Below are positions 8,613-16,125 of a stretch of DNA of 64,000 nt, piece after piece. The stretch lies in NCBI RefSeq assembly GCF_002086815.1, contig NZ_MVID01000025.1, forward strand, positions 47,132 to 111,131, read 5' to 3'. The number at the start of each line of letters is the position of its first letter. The first letter of the stretch is position 1. The position numbers and the translations under genes were made by a program. Source of the DNA: Mycolicibacterium parafortuitum (GTDB lineage: Bacteria; Actinomycetota; Actinomycetes; Mycobacteriales; Mycobacteriaceae). Under the pieces are notes generated by a model. The model was not told where the DNA came from. It ran no database searches and saw only the letters and a program-made list of their open reading frames with translations.

Positions 8613-10181
8613 TCAGCCCTGACTGTCGAAGGTGAGGGTGGAGAAGTCGGTGTCCCACATCCACGCGGGCTGGTTGTGCCAGTTGGAGTAGCCCTTGCGT
8701 GCCGCGACGGTCTCGTTGACATCCGCGATGTTCACCCAGCACAACGACTTCTGGTATTCCTTCGCCGCGGCGACGTAGAGCTCTTCGGACTTGGCCGGAT
8801 CCGGCTCTTCGCTGCCGGCGTCGAGCAGTTTGTCGGCTTCGGGCACCGAGCAGTCCATCAGGTTCACCGGTGCGTCGGTGTACTGGTAGATGCGCGACCA
8901 GGTGTCGGGGTGGGCGGCGTCGGGATTGAACAACGTCACCAGCAGGTCCGGGCGCTGCCCGGGTTGCTCGTTGAGCCCGAACATCTGGGACGCCGGGATG
9001 TCGCGGATGCTGGCGTTGAGCCCCGCGTTCTGCAGCACCACCTGGATCTGGTTGGTCAGGGTTCGCACGGTGTTGTCACCGGCTTGGTATCCGACGACGA
9101 CGTCGCCGCCCTTCGCGCCGACCGCCGCCAGTTTCGCCGGGTCCAGCGCCGGCTTGTCCGGGACGGCGCCGTCGGGCAGCATCCCGGTCGGGTAGTACTC
9201 GGTGCTGGGTGTGCCCTTCGGGCCGAACACGTCCTCCGTCAGCGCTTCCCGGTCCAGAGCCTCGTTGAGCGCGATCCGTGCCTCGGGGGAGGAGAACACG
9301 GTCGACTCGGGATTGACGAGGATCAGCGCCTTGACGAGCGCCTTCTGCTGGATGACCTCGGTGTTCGCGCCCTGGGCCAGGGCGTCGTAGTCCGACTTGG
9401 TCAGCCCGTGCAGCACCATGTCGAGCTGGCCGTTCTCGAGTTGCAGGCGCTGCACCGAGGGGTCGGCGATGACCGGGATCTCGACCGTGGTGATCTGCGG
9501 CGCCTCGCCCCAGTAGTGCTCGTTGGCGGTCAGGGTGTACTTGCTGGACGGCACGACCGAGGTCAGCGCGTACGGGCCGGTACCCGCGGTGTGCGACGCC
9601 AGCCACGCCGTCGCGCGGTCACCGCCGGTCTCGTTCTCGGCGACCGCGGTCGGGCTCGTCATCAGCGGACCGTACGGGGAGGCCAGATAGTGCAGGAAGG
9701 CCGCGACCGGCCGGCTCAGTGTCACCACGAACGTCTGGGGATCGGGCGTCTGCATGTCGACGACGTCGGCCAGCATGTAGCTCGGCCCGGCCGCCATGTC
9801 GATGCGGCGCTGGAAGCTGGCCTTGGCAGCGGTCGAGTCGAACGGTGTCCCGTCGGAGAACTTGACTCCGTCACGCAGCGTGAAGGTGTAGGTCAGGCCG
9901 TCCTCGGAGACCTCCCAGTCGGTGGCGAGCAGACCCTCGAGTTCGGTGGACTCGTCGGCGTAGCGGAGCAGGCCCTCGTAGGCGGCCGTCATGATCAGCA
10001 GTCCGTCGGGCTGGTAGTAGACGTCCGGGTCCAGCGGCGGCGGGTCCGCGATGACGGGGGTGCGGATCAGGGTGGACGAGCCACCCGAGGCGGTGGACCC
10101 GCTGTTGGCACCGGAACAGGCCGTGCCGCCGAGGACAACGACGCCGGCCGCCAGGACCGCCGCTACGCGCATCGATTTCAT
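8613..10181 (-). CDS. Extracellular solute-binding lipoprotein, SBP_bac_5 (Dpp/Opp) family
   Basis: 522 aa. N-terminus MKSMRVAAVLAAGVVVLGG then TACSG: a basic n-region, a hydrophobic core and a lipidation Cys near residue 23, followed by a Ser/Gly-rich linker. The mature domain has the family-5 look (YEGLLRYADESTELEGLLATDWEVSE..., split here by description, with the FTLRDGVKFSDGTPFD segment near residue 120). AGGAG (10191-10195) is 9 nt before the ATG. It is the first gene of the operon and would deliver the cargo to the DppB/DppC/ATPase complex. The 681-bp intergenic region upstream holds the shared GntR-type operator and a GlnR-like dyad. The ligand cannot be read from sequence. Confidence 0.92.
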   Translation of the reverse strand: MKSMRVAAVLAAGVVVLGGTACSGANSGSTASGGSSTLIRTPVIADPPPLDPDVYYQPDGLLIMTAAYEGLLRYADESTELEGLLATDWEVSEDGLTYTFTLRDGVKFSDGTPFDSTAAKASFQRRIDMAAGPSYMLADVVDMQTPDPQTFVVTLSRPVAAFLHYLASPYGPLMTSPTAVAENETGGDRATAWLASHTAGTGPYALTSVVPSSKYTLTANEHYWGEAPQITTVEIPVIADPSVQRLQLENGQLDMVLHGLTKSDYDALAQGANTEVIQQKALVKALILVNPESTVFSSPEARIALNEALDREALTEDVFGPKGTPSTEYYPTGMLPDGAVPDKPALDPAKLAAVGAKGGDVVVGYQAGDNTVRTLTNQIQVVLQNAGLNASIRDIPASQMFGLNEQPGQRPDLLVTLFNPDAAHPDTWSRIYQYTDAPVNLMDCSVPEADKLLDAGSEEPDPAKSEELYVAAAKEYQKSLCWVNIADVNETVAARKGYSNWHNQPAWMWDTDFSTLTFDSQG

Positions 10182-10862
10182 TCGTGAAAGCTCCTGATTA
10201 GGACGGGAATTGAGTAAGTGGATCTCGGTCTCAAGTGATTCCGTGTGTCGCTCAACCATTCCCGGCTGTGGGCGGGATTGAGTTTTGACACAACGTGTTT
10301 CGGGGTTGTAACGTCGCCATTACGAACGCAGTCTGGTTTATCGCCGGTGGGGACGGGGTGAGCTGGGTCTCGGTGGTGATCTCCTTCACTGCGGATAAAG
10401 TTGTGTGACAGCAGATTTCATGCATTGAGCGCGACCGGCATCGATGCCGCCCACGAATGTGGCGCCGCGAAACATATGTCGCGGCGTGCCAGAAATCCTG
10501 TGGCAGACATCTCTGCGTCAGGACCGTGTGAATCTCGTCGGCGGCAGGCCCTGGGTGGCCCAACTCGCCGCGCCTGAAGTCCTCCTCACGGCCGGGTGTG
10601 CGGTCGGTCGGTCGCTCGCCGGGTCGCCGTTGGCGGCTCGCTTACGGGCACGTTAGCAGGGTTGCCGATTGTTGACAATCTGAAGTTGACCGTTTTGGGG
10701 CCGGTAGTCGGCGATGAAAGATTGAGCCCCGGCGCGAGGCCGGGCGGGATCGAATCGAGGGGCCGCATCATTCGCCTATTGGTCTGATGCCCTACCTTTG
10801 GACAGGATGGCGTGATCGTGGAATCGTGAAAGGCCCACCACCGGCGAAGGGCACGTGAACTG
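10182..10862. other. 681-bp divergent regulatory region
   Basis: No convincing gene. It separates the transporter operon (minus) from the glnA4-like operon (plus) and must contain both promoters. Recognisable elements are the GntR-type inverted repeat at 10667-10680 and a dyad GTAAC-n6-ATTAC at 10308-10323 that resembles, imperfectly, an actinobacterial GlnR site. A GAAGG ribosome-binding site precedes the ATG at 10863. Short open frames inside lack codon bias and similarity to anything I know. Confidence 0.6.
10667..10680. promoter_or_regulatory. GntR/FCD-type operator candidate, copy 2
   Basis: GATTGT-TG-ACAATC, the exact reverse complement of the 14 bases at 499-512, again a perfect 6-bp-arm inverted repeat, 183 bp upstream of the glnA4-like gene. 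It contains an embedded TTGACA in the plus direction. Two identical copies, each in a divergent intergenic region of the same island, support a common regulator. Confidence 0.62.
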
Positions 10863-12227
10863 ATGACCAAGCGCGGAATGCTGTCGAAGGCGGATCTGGA
10901 ACGTAAGGTCGCCGACGGCGATATCGACACCGTCATCGTCGCGTTCTGCGACATGCAGGGCCGGCTCACCGGCAAGCGGATTTCGGCGCGGCTGTTCGTC
11001 GAGGAAGTCGCCGACCACGGCGCCGAGTGCTGTAACTACCTGCTGGCCGTCGACGTCGATATGAACACCGTCAACGGCTATGCGATCTCCAGCTGGGAGA
11101 CCGGCTACGGGGACATGGTCATGACCCCGGACATGTCCACGCTGCGGCAGGTGCCGTGGCAGCCCGCCACCGCGCTGGTGATGGCGGACCTGTCCTGGAC
11201 CGACGGGCGTCCGGTCGCCCAGGCGCCGCGCGGCATCCTGCGCGCCCAGCTGGACCGGCTGTCCGAACGCGGCCTCGACGCCGTCGCCGCCACCGAGCTG
11301 GAGTTCATGGTTTTCGACACCGGATTCCGCGACGCCTGGGCGGCCGGATACCGAAATCTCAGGCCCGCCACCGACTACAACATCGACTACGCCATGCACG
11401 CCTCCACGCGGATGGAACCGCTGCTGCGCGACATCCGCGTCGGGATGGACGGCGCAGGCATGTACTGCGAAGGCGTCAAGGGCGAGTGCAACCTGGGCCA
11501 GCAGGAGATCGGCTTCCGCTACGACCAGGCGCTGGTCACCTGCGACAACCACACGATCTACAAGAACGGTGCCAAGGAGATCGCCGACCAGCACGGCAAA
11601 TCCCTGACGTTCATGGCCAAGTTCGACGAGAGCGAAGGCAACAGCTGCCACATCCACATCTCGTTCCGCGGGAAAGACGGCGAGGCGGTGTTCGCCGACG
11701 ACGGCGACGAACTCGGGATGTCGCCGATGTTCCGCAGTTTCATCGCCGGTCAGCTGGCCACCATGCGCGACTTCACCCTGTTCTATGCGCCGAACATCAA
11801 CTCCTACAAGCGGTTCGCTGAAGGAAGCTTCGCCCCGACCGCGATCGCCTGGGGCCTGGACAACCGCACCTGCGCGCTGCGGGTGGTCGGCCACGGCCAG
11901 GGCATGCGGATGGAGAACCGCGCGCCCGGCGGCGACGTCAACCAGTACCTGGCGGTGTCGGCGTTGATCGCCGGCGGGCTCTACGGCATCGAGAACGAGC
12001 TCGAGCTCGAAGACGCCCTGGAAGGCAATGCGTACACCAGTGGCGCAGACCGGCTGCCCACCACGCTGACCGAGGCCATGGAGCTGTTCGAGAACTCGAC
12101 GATCGCCCGCGACGCGTTCGGCGACGACGTCGTCGACCACTACGTCAACTATGCGCAGGTCGAGCTCAACGCGTTCAACGCGGTCGTCACCGACTGGGAG
12201 AGGATCCGTGGCTTTGAACGCCTCTAG
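10863..12227 (+). CDS. glnA4: Glutamine synthetase-like gamma-glutamyl-amine ligase
   Basis: 454 aa. Glutamine synthetase fold with a beta-grasp N-terminal domain (about 15-110; VAFCDMQGRLTGKRIS) and a catalytic domain (about 120-450) containing ELEFMVF, GQQEIGF, HIHISF and MENRAPGGDVN-type metal/ATP segments. It has the gene order of the M. tuberculosis glnA4 locus. GlnA3/GlnA4-type enzymes of actinomycetes ligate glutamate to polyamines or ethanolamine rather than ammonia (established for Streptomyces). The following genes encode a class I amidotransferase and an aldehyde dehydrogenase, the other steps of a gamma-glutamyl amine pathway. Substrate (polyamine, monoamine or ethanolamine) cannot be decided here. 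The next gene overlaps its last 20 nt. Confidence 0.85.
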   Translation: MTKRGMLSKADLERKVADGDIDTVIVAFCDMQGRLTGKRISARLFVEEVADHGAECCNYLLAVDVDMNTVNGYAISSWETGYGDMVMTPDMSTLRQVPWQPATALVMADLSWTDGRPVAQAPRGILRAQLDRLSERGLDAVAATELEFMVFDTGFRDAWAAGYRNLRPATDYNIDYAMHASTRMEPLLRDIRVGMDGAGMYCEGVKGECNLGQQEIGFRYDQALVTCDNHTIYKNGAKEIADQHGKSLTFMAKFDESEGNSCHIHISFRGKDGEAVFADDGDELGMSPMFRSFIAGQLATMRDFTLFYAPNINSYKRFAEGSFAPTAIAWGLDNRTCALRVVGHGQGMRMENRAPGGDVNQYLAVSALIAGGLYGIENELELEDALEGNAYTSGADRLPTTLTEAMELFENSTIARDAFGDDVVDHYVNYAQVELNAFNAVVTDWERIRGFERL

Positions 12228-12996
12228 CAACCCGGTGCGGCCCGTCATCGGGCTGACCACCTATCTGCAGCGGGCGCAGACCGGGGTGTGGGATGTGAAG
12301 GCGAGCTTTCTGCCCGCCATCTACTTCGAGGGTGTCGGCATGGCGGGCGGCATCTCTACGCTGCTGCCGCCGCAGCCGGTCGACGACGCGATCGCCGGAC
12401 AGATCCTCGACCGCCTCGACGGCCTGATCATCACCGGCGGACGCGACGTCGACCCGGCGACCTACGGCGCCGACCCTCACCCGGTGACCGACGTGCCCGA
12501 TGCCGACACCCGCATGCGCGACGCGTTCGAGTTCGCGTTGCTTCGTGCCGCGCTGCGCCGCGGCACGCCCGTGCTCGGGATCTGCCGCGGCGCACAGGTT
12601 CTCAACGTGGCACTCGGCGGCACCCTGCATCAGCACCTGCCCGACGTCGTCGGGCACACCCGGCACCAACAGGGCAACGCGGTGTTCACCACGTCGTCGA
12701 TCAGGACCGTCCCCAACACCAGGGTGGCCTCGCTCGTCGGACCCGACACGTCGGCGCAGTGCTACCACCACCAGGCCATCGACCGACTCGGCGACGGGCT
12801 GATCGTCAGCGCCTCCGACACCGACGGGGTGATCGAGGCCGTCGAGGTCGACCCAGCGCGCTACCCGGACCGCTGGGCGGTCGCGGTGCAGTGGCACCCC
12901 GAGGAGCGCCTCGACGATCTGCGACTGTTCGCGGGGCTGGTCGGCGCCGCGGCTCAGTTCGCGACCACCAAAGCGGCACAGAAAGTGAAGGTATGA
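12208..12996 (+). CDS. Class I glutamine amidotransferase-like gamma-glutamyl hydrolase (PuuD-like)
   Basis: 262 aa of the peptidase C26 family. Nucleophile Cys in VLGICRGAQVLNVALGG (about residue 126) and catalytic His-Glu in VQWHPEE near the C-terminus; LIITGGRDVDP near residue 70 and the TLHQHLPDV segment are typical of gamma-glutamyl-GABA hydrolase (PuuD) relatives. Expected role: releasing glutamate from a gamma-glutamylated, oxidised amine. GTG 12208 is preceded by GGGAGAGGA and overlaps glnA4 by 20 nt; the stop overlaps the next ATG (ATGA). It matches Rv2859c of M. tuberculosis in position and family. Confidence 0.88.
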   Translation: MALNASSNPVRPVIGLTTYLQRAQTGVWDVKASFLPAIYFEGVGMAGGISTLLPPQPVDDAIAGQILDRLDGLIITGGRDVDPATYGADPHPVTDVPDADTRMRDAFEFALLRAALRRGTPVLGICRGAQVLNVALGGTLHQHLPDVVGHTRHQQGNAVFTTSSIRTVPNTRVASLVGPDTSAQCYHHQAIDRLGDGLIVSASDTDGVIEAVEVDPARYPDRWAVAVQWHPEERLDDLRLFAGLVGAAAQFATTKAAQKVKV

Positions 12997-14360
12997 CCGC
13001 CTGCGATGTGATCAATCCCGCGACCGAGGAACTGCTGCGCACGGTCGAGCACACCGACGAGGCCGGCGTCGACGACGCGGTTGCCAGGGCCAAGGCGGCC
13101 CAACGCCTGTGGGCACGACAGGCACCCGCCGAAAGGGCCGCCGCGCTACGCGCGTTCGCCGCGGTCGTCGACGCGCACGTCGAGGAACTGGCACAGCTGG
13201 AGGTCGCGAACTCCGGGCACCCGATCGGGAACGCCCGGTGGGAGGCCGGCCACGTCCGCGATGTGCTGCAGTACTACGCCGGCTCCCCGGAACGGTTGTC
13301 CGGCAAGCAGATTCCGGTGGCGGGCGGCATCAACGTCACGTTCAACGAGCCGCTCGGCGTCGTCGGGGTCATCACCCCGTGGAACTTCCCGATGACGATC
13401 GCGGCGTGGGGCTTCGCGCCCGCGCTGGCCGCGGGCAACGCGGTGCTCGTCAAACCCGCCGAGTGGACCCCGCTGACCACGCTGCGGCTCGGCGAACTCG
13501 CGCTCGACGCGGGTCTGCCCGCCGACCTGCTCCAGGTGCTGCCCGGGCGGGGCTCGGTGGTCGGGGAGCGGTTCGTCAGCCACCCCGACGTCCGCAAGAT
13601 CGTGTTCACCGGATCCACCGCGACCGGCACCCGGGTGATGGCGCAGGCCGCGAGCCAGGTCAAGCGCCTCACCCTCGAGCTGGGCGGCAAGAGCGCCAAC
13701 ATCATCTTCGACGACTGCGACCTCGAACGCGCCGCGGCGACCGCGCCGTACGGGGTGTTCGACAACTCGGGTCAGGACTGTTGTGCGCGCAGCCGGATTC
13801 TGGTGCAGCGCACTGTGTTCGACCGGTTCATGGAGCTTCTCGAACCGGCGGTCAAGGGTGTGGTGGTCGGTGATCCGCAGGCCGAGAGCACCGAGATGGG
13901 CCCGTTGGTGGCCAAGGCGCACTGGGAGAAGGTGGCGTCCTACGTGCCCGACGACGCGCCCGTCGCGTTCCGGGGATCCGCGCCGAGCGGACCCGGGTTC
14001 TGGTTCCCGCCGACGGTGCTGACGCCTCAGCGCGGCGACCGCACCGTCGTCGAGGAGATCTTCGGTCCCGTCGTCACCGTGCAAGCCTTCGACGGCGAGG
14101 CCGACGCGATCGGGCTCGCCAACGACACCGTGTACGGGCTCTCGGGATCGATCTGGACCGACAACCTGTCCCGGGCACTGCGGGTGTCGCGGGCTGTCGA
14201 AGGCGGGAACCTGTCGGTCAATTCGCACTCGTCGGTGCGCTACAGCACCCCGTTCGGCGGCTTCAAGCAGTCGGGGCTGGGGCGCGAACTCGGACCGGAC
14301 GCCCCGCTGTCGTTCACCGAGACCAAGAATGTTTTCATCGCCGTAGAGGAGGCTCACTAA
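12993..14360 (+). CDS. NAD(P)-dependent aldehyde dehydrogenase
   Basis: 455 aa, slightly shorter than the common 480-500 aa. Motifs: VGVITPWNFPMTIAAW (about residues 120-135), KPAEWTPLT, FTGSTATG, the general base Glu in LELGGKSANI (about 231) and the nucleophile Cys in NSGQDCCARS (about 264-266), EIFGPV, and a C-terminal GGFKQSGLGRE. It would oxidise the gamma-glutamyl-aminoaldehyde to the acid, as PuuC does. ATG 12993 overlaps the preceding stop. This is the aldC position of the M. tuberculosis Rv2857c-Rv2860c cluster. Substrate is inferred from neighbours only. Confidence 0.92.
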   Translation: MTACDVINPATEELLRTVEHTDEAGVDDAVARAKAAQRLWARQAPAERAAALRAFAAVVDAHVEELAQLEVANSGHPIGNARWEAGHVRDVLQYYAGSPERLSGKQIPVAGGINVTFNEPLGVVGVITPWNFPMTIAAWGFAPALAAGNAVLVKPAEWTPLTTLRLGELALDAGLPADLLQVLPGRGSVVGERFVSHPDVRKIVFTGSTATGTRVMAQAASQVKRLTLELGGKSANIIFDDCDLERAAATAPYGVFDNSGQDCCARSRILVQRTVFDRFMELLEPAVKGVVVGDPQAESTEMGPLVAKAHWEKVASYVPDDAPVAFRGSAPSGPGFWFPPTVLTPQRGDRTVVEEIFGPVVTVQAFDGEADAIGLANDTVYGLSGSIWTDNLSRALRVSRAVEGGNLSVNSHSSVRYSTPFGGFKQSGLGRELGPDAPLSFTETKNVFIAVEEAH

Positions 14361-15134
14361 ATGGATCTGACCCAGCGCCTGGCGGGCAAGGTCGCCGTCA
14401 TCACGGGCGGCGCCAGCGGTATCGGGCTCGCGACCGCCAAGCGGATGCGCTCCGAAGGCGCCATCGTCGTCATCGGGGATCTCGACGAGAAGACCGGCAA
14501 GTCGGTCGCCAACGACCTGAACGTGACCTTCGTGCAAGTGGACGTGTCCGACCAGGTCGCGGTGGACAACTTGTTCGACACCGCGTTCGAGCTGCACGGC
14601 GGGGTGGACATCGCGTTCAACAACGCCGGCATCAGCCCGCCCGAGGATGATCTGATCGAGAACACCGGGATCGACGCGTGGGACCGGGTGCAGGACATCA
14701 ACCTCAAGTCGGTGTTCTTCTGCTGCAAGGCCGCGCTGCGTCACATGGTGCCCGCGCAGAAGGGGTCGATCGTCAACACCGCGTCGTTCGTCGCCGTCAA
14801 CGGTTCGGCGACGTCGCAGATCTCCTACACCGCGTCCAAGGGCGGTGTGCTGGCGATGTCACGCGAACTCGGTATCCAGTACGCGCGCCAGGGGATCCGG
14901 GTCAATGCGCTGTGCCCGGGACCGGTGAACACCCCGCTGCTGCAGGAGTTGTTCGCCAAGGATCCGGAGCGCGCCGCGCGCCGGCTGGTGCACGTGCCGA
15001 TGGGGCGGTTCGCCGAGCCCGACGAACTGGCCGCCGCGGTCGCGTTCCTGGCCAGCGACGACGCGTCGTTCATCACCGGCTCGACGTTCCTGGTCGACGG
15101 CGGTATCACGGGCCACTACGTCACGCCGCTGTAG
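14361..15134 (+). CDS. SDR-family oxidoreductase (Rv2857c-like)
   Basis: 257 aa classical SDR. TGGASGIGLATAK cofactor motif near residue 18, FNNAG near residue 87, active-site Ser in NTASFVAVNGS, YTASK as YxxxK, LCPGPVNTPL after it, and a terminal FITGSTFLVDGG. The ATG starts directly after the aldehyde dehydrogenase stop codon, with GAGGAGG (14347-14353) upstream. Often annotated 3-oxoacyl-ACP reductase, but the operon context points to a catabolic alcohol/ketone step. Followed 5 nt later by the GntR gene. Confidence 0.9.
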   Translation: MDLTQRLAGKVAVITGGASGIGLATAKRMRSEGAIVVIGDLDEKTGKSVANDLNVTFVQVDVSDQVAVDNLFDTAFELHGGVDIAFNNAGISPPEDDLIENTGIDAWDRVQDINLKSVFFCCKAALRHMVPAQKGSIVNTASFVAVNGSATSQISYTASKGGVLAMSRELGIQYARQGIRVNALCPGPVNTPLLQELFAKDPERAARRLVHVPMGRFAEPDELAAAVAFLASDDASFITGSTFLVDGGITGHYVTPL

Positions 15135-15139
15135 TCCTG

Positions 15140-16063
15140 ATGGCTGCCGAGCCCGAGGCGGAGCCGACAGCTTCCGACGAGCGCTTGCGCGAGGAGCCGA
15201 CGGCTTCCGACGAGCGCTTGCGCGAGGAGCCGACGGCTTCCGACGAGCGCTTGCGCGAGGAGCCGACGGCTTCCGACGAGCGCTTGCGCGAGGAGCCGAC
15301 GGCTTCCGACGAGCGCTTGCGCGAGGAGCCGACGGCTTCCGACGAGCGCTTGCGCGAGGAGCCGACGGCTTCCGACGCGCTGCTGAGCCCGGTGCGGCCG
15401 CTCAACGCGTTCGAGGACACCGTCGAGAGGCTGCTGCAGACCATCCGGCTCGGGGTGCTGCGGCCGGGTGGGTCGCTGCCTCCGGAACGGGAGCTTGCGA
15501 CCAGGCTCGGGGTCAGTCGCGACACGGTGCGCGAGGCCATCAAGTCGCTGTCCGACGCGGGATATCTGGTGTCACGGCGGGGCCGCTACGGCGGCACCTT
15601 TCTGGCCGACGAGCTGCCGTCGCCGCGGCCCGACCATGTCGAGTTCGACCGCGCCGACATCGACGACGTCCTGCGGCTGCGGGAGATCCTCGAGGTCGGT
15701 GCCGCGCGGATGGCGGCGGGACGCACGCTGACCGACGCGGACCGAGAAGCGTTGCGTGCGCGGTTGATCGACGTGCGCTCCGCGGCTCCCGAGGATTTCC
15801 GCCGGCTGGACTCCCGTCTTCATCTCGCGATCGCCGAGGCCGCCGGTGTGCCGTCGCTGGTGCCGCTCGTCGCGCAGAACCGAATGCGCCTCAATGAGAT
15901 GCTCGACTGCATACCGCTGCTGCGGCGCAACATCACCCACTCCGACGAGCAGCACGAGGCGATCGTGTCCGCGATCCTGGCCGGCGACGCCGACTCCGCC
16001 GCAGCGATGATGACCGCCCATGTCTGGGCATCTGCGGCACTGCTGCACGGTTTCTTGGACTGA
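15140..16063 (+). CDS. FadR/GntR-family regulator with N-terminal repeat extension
   Basis: 307 aa if it starts at ATG 15140. Residues about 8-80 are six copies of the 11-residue unit EPTASDERLRE plus a seventh partial copy, encoded by a 33-bp tandem repeat. The conserved part starts at about residue 85: wHTH with FEDTVERLLQTIRLGVLRP, GVSRDTVREAIKSL and SRRGRYGGTF, then an FCD domain with DSRLHLAIAEAAG, THSDEQHEAIVSAI and AHV as probable metal-site segments. Related regulators start close to the HTH, so the repeat is an addition, or the true start is internal (for example the CTG/GTG-rich stretch near 15379-15392, which lacks an ATG). It closes the glnA4-like operon and may autoregulate it. 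Confidence 0.82.
   Translation: MAAEPEAEPTASDERLREEPTASDERLREEPTASDERLREEPTASDERLREEPTASDERLREEPTASDERLREEPTASDALLSPVRPLNAFEDTVERLLQTIRLGVLRPGGSLPPERELATRLGVSRDTVREAIKSLSDAGYLVSRRGRYGGTFLADELPSPRPDHVEFDRADIDDVLRLREILEVGAARMAAGRTLTDADREALRARLIDVRSAAPEDFRRLDSRLHLAIAEAAGVPSLVPLVAQNRMRLNEMLDCIPLLRRNITHSDEQHEAIVSAILAGDADSAAAMMTAHVWASAALLHGFLD
15161..15379 (+). repeat. 33-bp tandem repeat, six full copies plus a partial
   Basis: Unit starts GAGCCGACGGCTTCCGACGA and continues GCGCTTGCGCGAG. Full copies begin at 15161, 15194, 15227, 15260, 15293 and 15326, with a partial seventh from 15359. Copies 2-6 look identical; copy 1 differs by one base (GACAG for GACGG). 33 bp keeps the reading frame of the GntR gene. 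Each unit has an internal GCGC-TT-GCGC inverted repeat. Near identity implies recent expansion and probable copy-number variation. Confidence 0.95.
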
Positions 16064-16106
16064 CGGTCTGTCCACGCACCCGTGGGGCGAGCGGATTTGT
16101 CGGTGG

Positions 16107-16122
16107 TCGCACGTATGTTCGA
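16107..16122 (+). promoter_or_regulatory. SOS (LexA) box of the 13E12-family gene
   Basis: TCGCAC-GTAT-GTTCGA against the mycobacterial SOS consensus TCGAAC-N4-GTTCGA: one mismatch. It ends 3 nt before the ATG at 16126. LexA control of several 13E12-family genes is known in M. tuberculosis. Confidence 0.75.
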
Positions 16123-16125
16123 AGT

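Noticed and set aside
8124..10187. Long plus-strand open frame opposite the binding-protein gene
   Set aside because: No motifs, atypical composition; the minus strand encodes the lipoprotein with signal peptide and ribosome site.
10252..10563. Short gene in the divergent regulatory region
   Set aside because: No ribosome site, no codon bias, no recognisable family; overlaps promoter elements.
15161..15379. CRISPR array
   Set aside because: Head-to-tail repeats without spacers, inside a coding frame, no cas genes.
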